Positions 28,442 through 32,898 of a stretch of DNA of 32,898 nt are shown here, piece by piece; the first letter of the stretch is position 1, and the number at the start of each line of letters is the position of its first letter. This DNA comes from Prochlorococcus sp. scB243_498I20 (GTDB lineage Bacteria; Cyanobacteriota; Cyanobacteriia; PCC-6307; Cyanobiaceae), in the NCBI GenBank assembly GCA_000635015.1, contig JFMR01000116.1, forward strand, positions 1 to 32,898, in the 5' to 3' direction. A program made the position numbers and the translations under genes. The notes below the pieces were generated by a model, which had not been told where the DNA came from, made no database searches, and was given only the letters and a program-made list of their open reading frames with translations.

Positions 28442-28687
28442 ATGAATTTTTTTACATGGAAAGATAATGGATTAACAAGTGACTGCTCAAGTCTTGATGC
28501 AATGGCCTCAAGATTTGAAGAAACTGCTAACTTAATGAAAAAACTCTCTAAGAAGGGCTTCAAATTAAAAAAAACTCAAAATAATCAACTAATTCTTCAC
28601 CCTGATCCTAAGGTATTTGATCAATGGGGTTTTATAAGTGAGGAGCTTCCTTTTAAACAACTTTGTTTAATGTCAGATGAAGAATAA
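28442..28687 (+). CDS. Small soluble protein of unknown function
   Basis: An 81-residue protein starting 10 bases after mraY. I do not recognise a named domain. The sequence looks like a genuine folded protein: no long hydrophobic run, a helical Lys-rich middle (FEETANLMKKLSKKGFKL), a beta-like stretch (NNQLILHPDPKVFDQWGF) and an acidic end. It looks like the small conserved hypotheticals of picocyanobacteria. Its last 67 bases are antisense to the end of the sucrose-phosphate synthase gene. Confidence 0.68.
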   Translation: MNFFTWKDNGLTSDCSSLDAMASRFEETANLMKKLSKKGFKLKKTQNNQLILHPDPKVFDQWGFISEELPFKQLCLMSDEE

Positions 28688-30030
28688 TTATTTGAAATTG
28701 CAAATTCATTTATAAGTATTGATAAATAATTTCGTACATGAGTGTTCCAACTAAAGTGCCTGTTAACACCCTCAATTCCATTTCTACTCCATAATTTCCA
28801 CTGACTATTATTTGAAATTCCTTTTTCAAGAATAACTTTCAACTCATTAATATCAGTAACATCTACTAGAAGTCCATTTTCACATTTTGAGCGAATTTCT
28901 TTTGGCCCTCCATCATTTGTTGATATTATTGGTAATCCACATGAAGAAGCTTCAAGGAGAGTTAAACCAAAAGGCTCTGTTAAAGCTGGATTTACAAATA
29001 CACCTCCTCTGCTAGCAGCCCACCTATATAAAGCAGGAATTTGACTTGGAAGATGTTTTTTTGGATAAGCTACCTTTCCATACAAATTATATTTATCAAT
29101 TGTTTCAAAAATTTTATTGAAAACATCTTTTTGTTGAGGGTCAAGTTTAGAAGTACTGTCTCTACAACCCAAAATCAAAATTAAATTAGTTTTTCTTTTT
29201 AATTTTTCAGATCTTCCATATGCTTCAATCAAAGAAGGAATATTTTTTCTTCGTACAGCTCTAGAAATATTCAATAATGGGGGTTTAGAAGAATCCTTTA
29301 GAAAAGGTTTCATCATATTCTCAATTTCAGCTGTCTCTGTTGTTGAGTGAATATGGTGAAACTTATTATGATCAACACCAGGTGGAATTACTCTAGCTTT
29401 GTGAGGTGAAAAAGAGGAATATTGGGAATATTGATAAACTGACTCTTGTTTAGTGCTTGTAACAACGATATCAGCAGATTTCAATGCTTTTTCTTCTGCC
29501 TCAATTCTTGTACTTATTGAATAAAGCTTCTCTATTTGATTATTTCTTAAACCAGTATCAAGCAATTTCCTTTTTTTCTCTCTTCCTAAAGAATGACCAG
29601 TAAAAATAAGTGGTACATTTAAGGATTTACTCAATTTAACTCCTACATATCCAGCATCTGCATAATGTGCATGAATGAAATTAGGCTTTTTGTTTTTTTT
29701 ATAGTACGAAATTAGGCTTTCAGTTAAATGATCTAAATAAGGCCAAAGCAATTCCTTTCTTAAATATTTATAAGGTCCAAATTTGAATCTTAAAATTCTA
29801 ACTCCGGGTTCTACAAATTCTTCTTCTTGAGAATATTCATCGTCTACTTTGGGGTCATTTATTAAACGAGTAACTAAATCGACTTGGTCAACTTCTGAAG
29901 TATTAGCCAAACTTTTAATTAATTCTAAAACATATTGTGTTTGCCCTCCTGTATCTGGATCCCTGCCTAATTCAAGATTTTTAGAACGTATAAGACCATG
30001 TAAATGTAAATGTAAAAATTTCAACCTCAT
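28621..30030 (-). CDS. Sucrose-phosphate synthase, glycosyltransferase domain only
   Basis: GT-B fold glycosyltransferase (GT4 type) of 469 residues that should make sucrose 6-phosphate from UDP/ADP-glucose and fructose 6-phosphate, a compatible-solute route. N-terminal: LHLHLHGLIRSKNLELGRD and DTGGQTQYVLEL. Donor site: VIPPGVDHNKFH, LNISRAVRRKNIPSLIEAYG and TEPFGLTLLEASSCGLP. The glycosyltransferase ends near residue 445 and no phosphatase (HAD) domain follows, only a tail of about 25 residues, so a separate phosphatase is required. Sucrose synthase is an alternative but is usually near 800 residues. A GGAGGAT Shine-Dalgarno (30038-30044, minus strand) is well placed before ATG 30030. The 3' end overlaps the 81-residue gene by 67 bases. 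Confidence 0.88.
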   Translation of the reverse strand: MRLKFLHLHLHGLIRSKNLELGRDPDTGGQTQYVLELIKSLANTSEVDQVDLVTRLINDPKVDDEYSQEEEFVEPGVRILRFKFGPYKYLRKELLWPYLDHLTESLISYYKKNKKPNFIHAHYADAGYVGVKLSKSLNVPLIFTGHSLGREKKRKLLDTGLRNNQIEKLYSISTRIEAEEKALKSADIVVTSTKQESVYQYSQYSSFSPHKARVIPPGVDHNKFHHIHSTTETAEIENMMKPFLKDSSKPPLLNISRAVRRKNIPSLIEAYGRSEKLKRKTNLILILGCRDSTSKLDPQQKDVFNKIFETIDKYNLYGKVAYPKKHLPSQIPALYRWAASRGGVFVNPALTEPFGLTLLEASSCGLPIISTNDGGPKEIRSKCENGLLVDVTDINELKVILEKGISNNSQWKLWSRNGIEGVNRHFSWNTHVRNYLSILINEFAISNNYSSSDIKQSCLKGSSSLIKPH

Positions 30031-30037
30031 TCAGCAA

Positions 30038-30044
30038 ATCCTCC
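30038..30044 (-). promoter_or_regulatory. Shine-Dalgarno of the sucrose-phosphate synthase gene
   Basis: GGAGGAT on the minus strand, seven bases before ATG 30030, fixes the start. It is one of the few strong sites in the window. The rest of the 201-base gap up to uvrA is AT-rich. It holds a TTTTCGAAAA palindrome (30132-30141) and no open frame or RNA gene that I can recognise. Confidence 0.65.
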
Positions 30045-30190
30045 GATCAACGGCCTTTAATACAAATAAGCTGAATTTTCTAAGGAAATATTAAGAAAGC
30101 ATTATGATTTGAAATTTATTTAATATAAAAGTTTTCGAAAAAGCAGTTATAGAAGCGTTTTATGCCCCTTTAAAAAAGAATTTCGTTTTG

Positions 30191-30240
30191 CTGAAATAAT
30201 TAAAATAAAAAGAAATACAACAAGGATTTTCTTATTTCAG
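30191..30240 (-). repeat. Inverted repeat spanning the uvrA stop codon
   Basis: CTGAAATAA (30191-30199) and TTATTTCAG (30232-30240) are exact reverse complements separated by 32 bases. The right arm includes the uvrA stop codon. It could fold at the uvrA mRNA 3' end, but the loop is long and no clean T-run follows on the minus strand. Confidence 0.3.
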
Positions 30241-32857
30241 AACCTTTTTAAGATATTTTGCAGTATGACTTGTAGGATTTTTAGCTACATCCTCAGGAAT
30301 ACCTTCTGCAATGATTTCTCCTCCTTTATCCCCTCCATCAGGTCCTAAATCGATAATCCAATCTGAACATCTAATAACATCTAAATTATGTTCAATAACA
30401 ATTACTGAATTACCTTTATCTACCAAACGTTGTATCACATCCATTAATTTATGAACATCATAAAAACTTAACCCTGTAGTTGGTTCATCAATCAAATATA
30501 AAGTTTTTCCGGTAGCCCTTTTTGACAGTTCCGTGGCTAACTTAACTCTTTGAGCCTCTCCACCAGATAATGTAGGAGCTGGTTGACCTAATTTGACATA
30601 TCCTAATCCTACGTCTACCAATGTAGATAATCTATCAGCAGCTTGAGGTATTGCAGAGAAAGTTTCTGCAGCTTGTTCAACAGTCATCTCTAAAACATCA
30701 GATATATTGAAACCTTTATATTTAACTTGAAGAGTTTCTCTATTAAAACGAGCTCCTTTACATACTTCACATTGAACATAAACATCAGGTAAAAAATTCA
30801 TTTCAATAATATTTACTCCCTGGCCTTTACAAGCTTCGCATCTTCCTCCTTTCACGTTAAAGCTAAATTGACCAGCCTGATAACCTCTTGCTTTTGCTTC
30901 AACTGTAGCAGTAAATATTTGCCTTATAGGGTCAAAAGCACCAGTATATGTAGCAGGATTTGATCTTGGAGTTCTTCCTATTGGAGATTGATCAATAACG
31001 ATAACTTTATCAATTGCCTTTATACCCTTTAACTCTTTTACACCTTGAGGAAAAGGAACTTTTAATCCTAGTGAATGACACAATGCAGGATGAAGTAACT
31101 CGTTTATCAAGGTGCTCTTCCCGCTTCCGCTCACACCAGTTACAGAAACTAATCTTCCTAAAGGAAATTCCACAGAAATATTTTTTAAATTGTTTTTAGA
31201 GCAATTACTTAAAATTAAACTTTTTTTAACAGATGATCTACGTTCTTTTGGAGTAGGAATCGACTTCCTACCACTGAGATATGCTCCAGTTAATGACTTT
31301 TCTGAATTTAAGACATCTTGATAAGATCCTTGAGCGATAATTTCTCCACCATAAACACCTGCCCCAGGACCAATATCTACTAAATAATCTGCGGACTTCA
31401 TAGTATCTTCATCATGTTCAACAACAACTAAAGTATTCCCCAAGTCTCTTAAACTTTTTAATGTTTCTAATAATCTGTCATTGTCTCTCTGATGCAAACC
31501 AATACTTGGTTCATCTAATACATATAAAACACCAGTAAGACCTGCTCCTATTTGTGTAGCTAATCTAATACGCTGAGCCTCACCACCTGATAAAGTCATA
31601 GCTGGTCTATCTAAAGTCAAATAATCTAAACCTACATTTATTAAAAACTTCAAACGTAAACGTATCTCTTTTAAAACCAATTCACCTATCTGCTTTTGTT
31701 TTTCTGATAAAGATATATTTTCCATCTTTGTCTTACCTAAACCCATGATTCGCTCTACGTGATTTAGAGTTTCAGAAACGCTTATAGAAGTTAAGTCAGT
31801 AATGTTGTATGGACCAAGTTTAACTGCCAAAGCTTCAGGTCTTAATCTTTTTCCAGAACATGTCTTACAGGGAACTAATTCTTGATACTTTTCTAATTTT
31901 TGTTTAACTGATTCTCCATTGGCTTCATTCAATTGCCTTTCTAATATTGGCAAGATCCCCTCAAAAGGTCTCTCAAAACCACTAGAAGTTTTAAAACGAC
32001 TATCAGCTTGAATTAATATTGGTTTATCTGATCCCAAAAGTAAAACTTTTTTTTGCAAATCACTTAAATCTTTCCAAGGAGTTTTTAATTCAAAACCATA
32101 AGCTTGTCCTACAGAATACAATAAAGAGAAGTAATAAGTATTATCTTTTTCACTCCAAGGAGCTATTGCAGCATAAACTGGCAATGTTTTATCAGGTATA
32201 ACTCTATCCGCAGTAAATTTTTTTAGATAACCAATCCCATGACAATCTGGACATGCCCCATACGGACTATTAAAAGAAAATAATCTAGGAGAAAGTTCTT
32301 CAACAATAGAGCCATGTACAGGACATGCATAATTTTCTGAATAAAGTTTTTCTCTCTCTAAGTTAGAAGGTAATTTTTCTCCTTTTTTTGGAACAACTTC
32401 TACTATTGCTAAGCCATCGCCTCTTTTGAGACAAGTTTGTAGAGAATCATTTAATCTTTCTTGTATTCCTTCTCTTGCAATTAATCTATCAACTACTACC
32501 TCAATATTATGAATTTGATTTTTATCTAATTCAATACTATCAGCAAGTTCTCTTACCTCTCCGTTAATTCTTACCCTAGCGAATCCTTCAGCAGCCAGTC
32601 CACTGATTAATTTTGTATGTGTTCCTTTCTTACCTCTTACAACAGGCGCTAACAATTGGTATCTTGTTCCTTCTGGTAAAAGAAGAATTTGATCAACCAT
32701 TTCATCAATTGTTTGAGGCGAAATTGGAATCCCGCAGTGGTGACAATGAGGCTCACCAGCACGACCAAACAATAATCTTAAATAATCTTGTATCTCTGTT
32801 ACTGTTCCAACTGTTGATCGAGGATTATGACTTGTAGATTTTTGATCAATTGAAATA
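30232..32857 (-). CDS. uvrA: Excinuclease ABC subunit A, N-terminus missing
   Basis: DNA damage recognition ATPase of nucleotide excision repair. About 875 residues are present, to the authentic stop at 30232. Visible from the N-terminal side: SIDQKSTSHNPRSTVGTVTEI, zinc modules (CHHCG; CPVHGSI then CPDCHGIG), the first ABC signature LTLSGGEAQRIRLATQIG with LDEPSIGLHQRD, the second Walker A GVSGSGKSTLINELL, the zinc module GGRCEACKGQG with CEVCKGARFN, the second signature TLSGGEAQRVKLATELS and LIDEPTTGL. The first Walker A (about 95-100 residues) is absent because sequence identity to UvrA stops near 32857. Beyond that the frame reads into an inverted copy of its own interior and meets stops at 32884-32886 and 32890-32892. 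The intact domains argue against a natural pseudogene. Confidence 0.95.
32504..32544 (+). repeat. Left arm of a 41-base inverted repeat in uvrA
   Basis: These bases, within uvrA coding for the IELDKNQIHN segment region, are exactly reverse-complementary to 32858-32898. This arm is the authentic copy, since it lies in continuous uvrA coding sequence. Confidence 0.93.
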
Positions 32858-32898
32858 GCTGATAGTATTGAATTAGATAAAAATCAAATTCATAATAT
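32858..32898 (-). repeat. Right arm of the inverted repeat, likely chimeric end
   Basis: All 41 bases match the reverse complement of 32504-32544 without mismatch and run to the last base of the window. Here the uvrA frame loses similarity and gains stop codons, so this arm is the misplaced copy. The junction shares a short CAGC-type microhomology if the genuine residues before AISIDQK are Ser-Pro, as is usual in UvrA. Confidence 0.9.

Noticed and set aside
30132..30141. TTTTCGAAAA palindrome in the uvrA/sucrose-phosphate synthase gap as an operator
   Set aside because: It is a single short AT-rich palindrome with no second copy and no known regulator that would fit.
32858..32898. In-frame stops upstream of the UvrA core, suggesting a uvrA pseudogene
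   Set aside because: The stops lie entirely inside the inverted duplicate at the window edge, and all remaining UvrA domains are intact, so a chimeric end explains them better.
1..32898. Genomic island, prophage, defence system, CRISPR array, tRNA or known small RNA
   Set aside because: Every stretch is accounted for by housekeeping genes with uniform composition. I saw no integrase, transposase, repeat array or tRNA-like fold in the gaps.

Overview
This window reads as core chromosome of a high-light-adapted marine picocyanobacterium of the Prochlorococcus type. Coding sequence is dense and very AT-rich (about 30% GC by eye). Genes are short and tightly packed, many starts lack a Shine-Dalgarno sequence, and protein composition is rich in Lys, Asn and Ile. 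Several products (group 2 sigma-70 factor, DUF3134 protein, phytol-kinase-like protein, DnaK2-type chaperone) are typical of cyanobacteria. The species assignment is inference from these traits, not from a search.

Layout. Bases 1-770 are the 3' part of agmatinase (speB). A plus-strand run follows: gcvT, aspS, pyrG, then a compact queE-queC-pabB-pabC cluster (5490-8985) joining 7-deazaguanine and p-aminobenzoate synthesis. cobA (minus) meets pabC tail to tail. Next, on plus, come an MFS exporter, ppk, a group 2 sigma factor and a phytol-kinase-like membrane protein. A class I DAHP synthase (minus) diverges from acnB (plus), which is followed by a ClC anion channel/transporter. purU (minus), a DadA-like FAD oxidoreductase (plus), dnaK (minus) and aroE-rpsF (plus) follow. 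argG and a small membrane protein lie on minus. A plus-strand block (DUF3134 protein, mraY, an 81-residue conserved-type protein) runs into sucrose-phosphate synthase (minus), and uvrA (minus) is cut by the right edge.

How the genes fit together. They are housekeeping: amino-acid and shikimate metabolism (aroE, DAHP synthase, argG, speB), one-carbon/folate chemistry (gcvT, purU, pabB, pabC), tRNA modification and charging (queE, queC, aspS), nucleotide synthesis (pyrG), envelope (mraY), stress (dnaK, uvrA, ppk, sigma factor) and compatible solute synthesis (sucrose-phosphate synthase). No tRNA, rRNA, CRISPR array, insertion sequence, prophage or recognisable defence system was seen. No gene-free stretch exceeds 300 bases. 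The longest are the sigma-factor leader (13166-13372) and the uvrA/sucrose-phosphate-synthase gap (30031-30231).

The most notable observation is at the right edge. The last 41 bases (32858-32898) are an exact reverse complement of bases 32504-32544 inside uvrA. They put stop codons in front of the conserved UvrA core. This looks like an inverted chimeric junction from whole-genome amplification or assembly, not biology, so the window may be a complete contig from an amplified single cell. Other points worth a look are a structured rpsF leader, a perfect hairpin upstream of the sigma factor, a 67-base antisense overlap between sucrose-phosphate synthase and its neighbour, and unusual filter residues in the ClC protein. 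I did not find a convincing new biological system.
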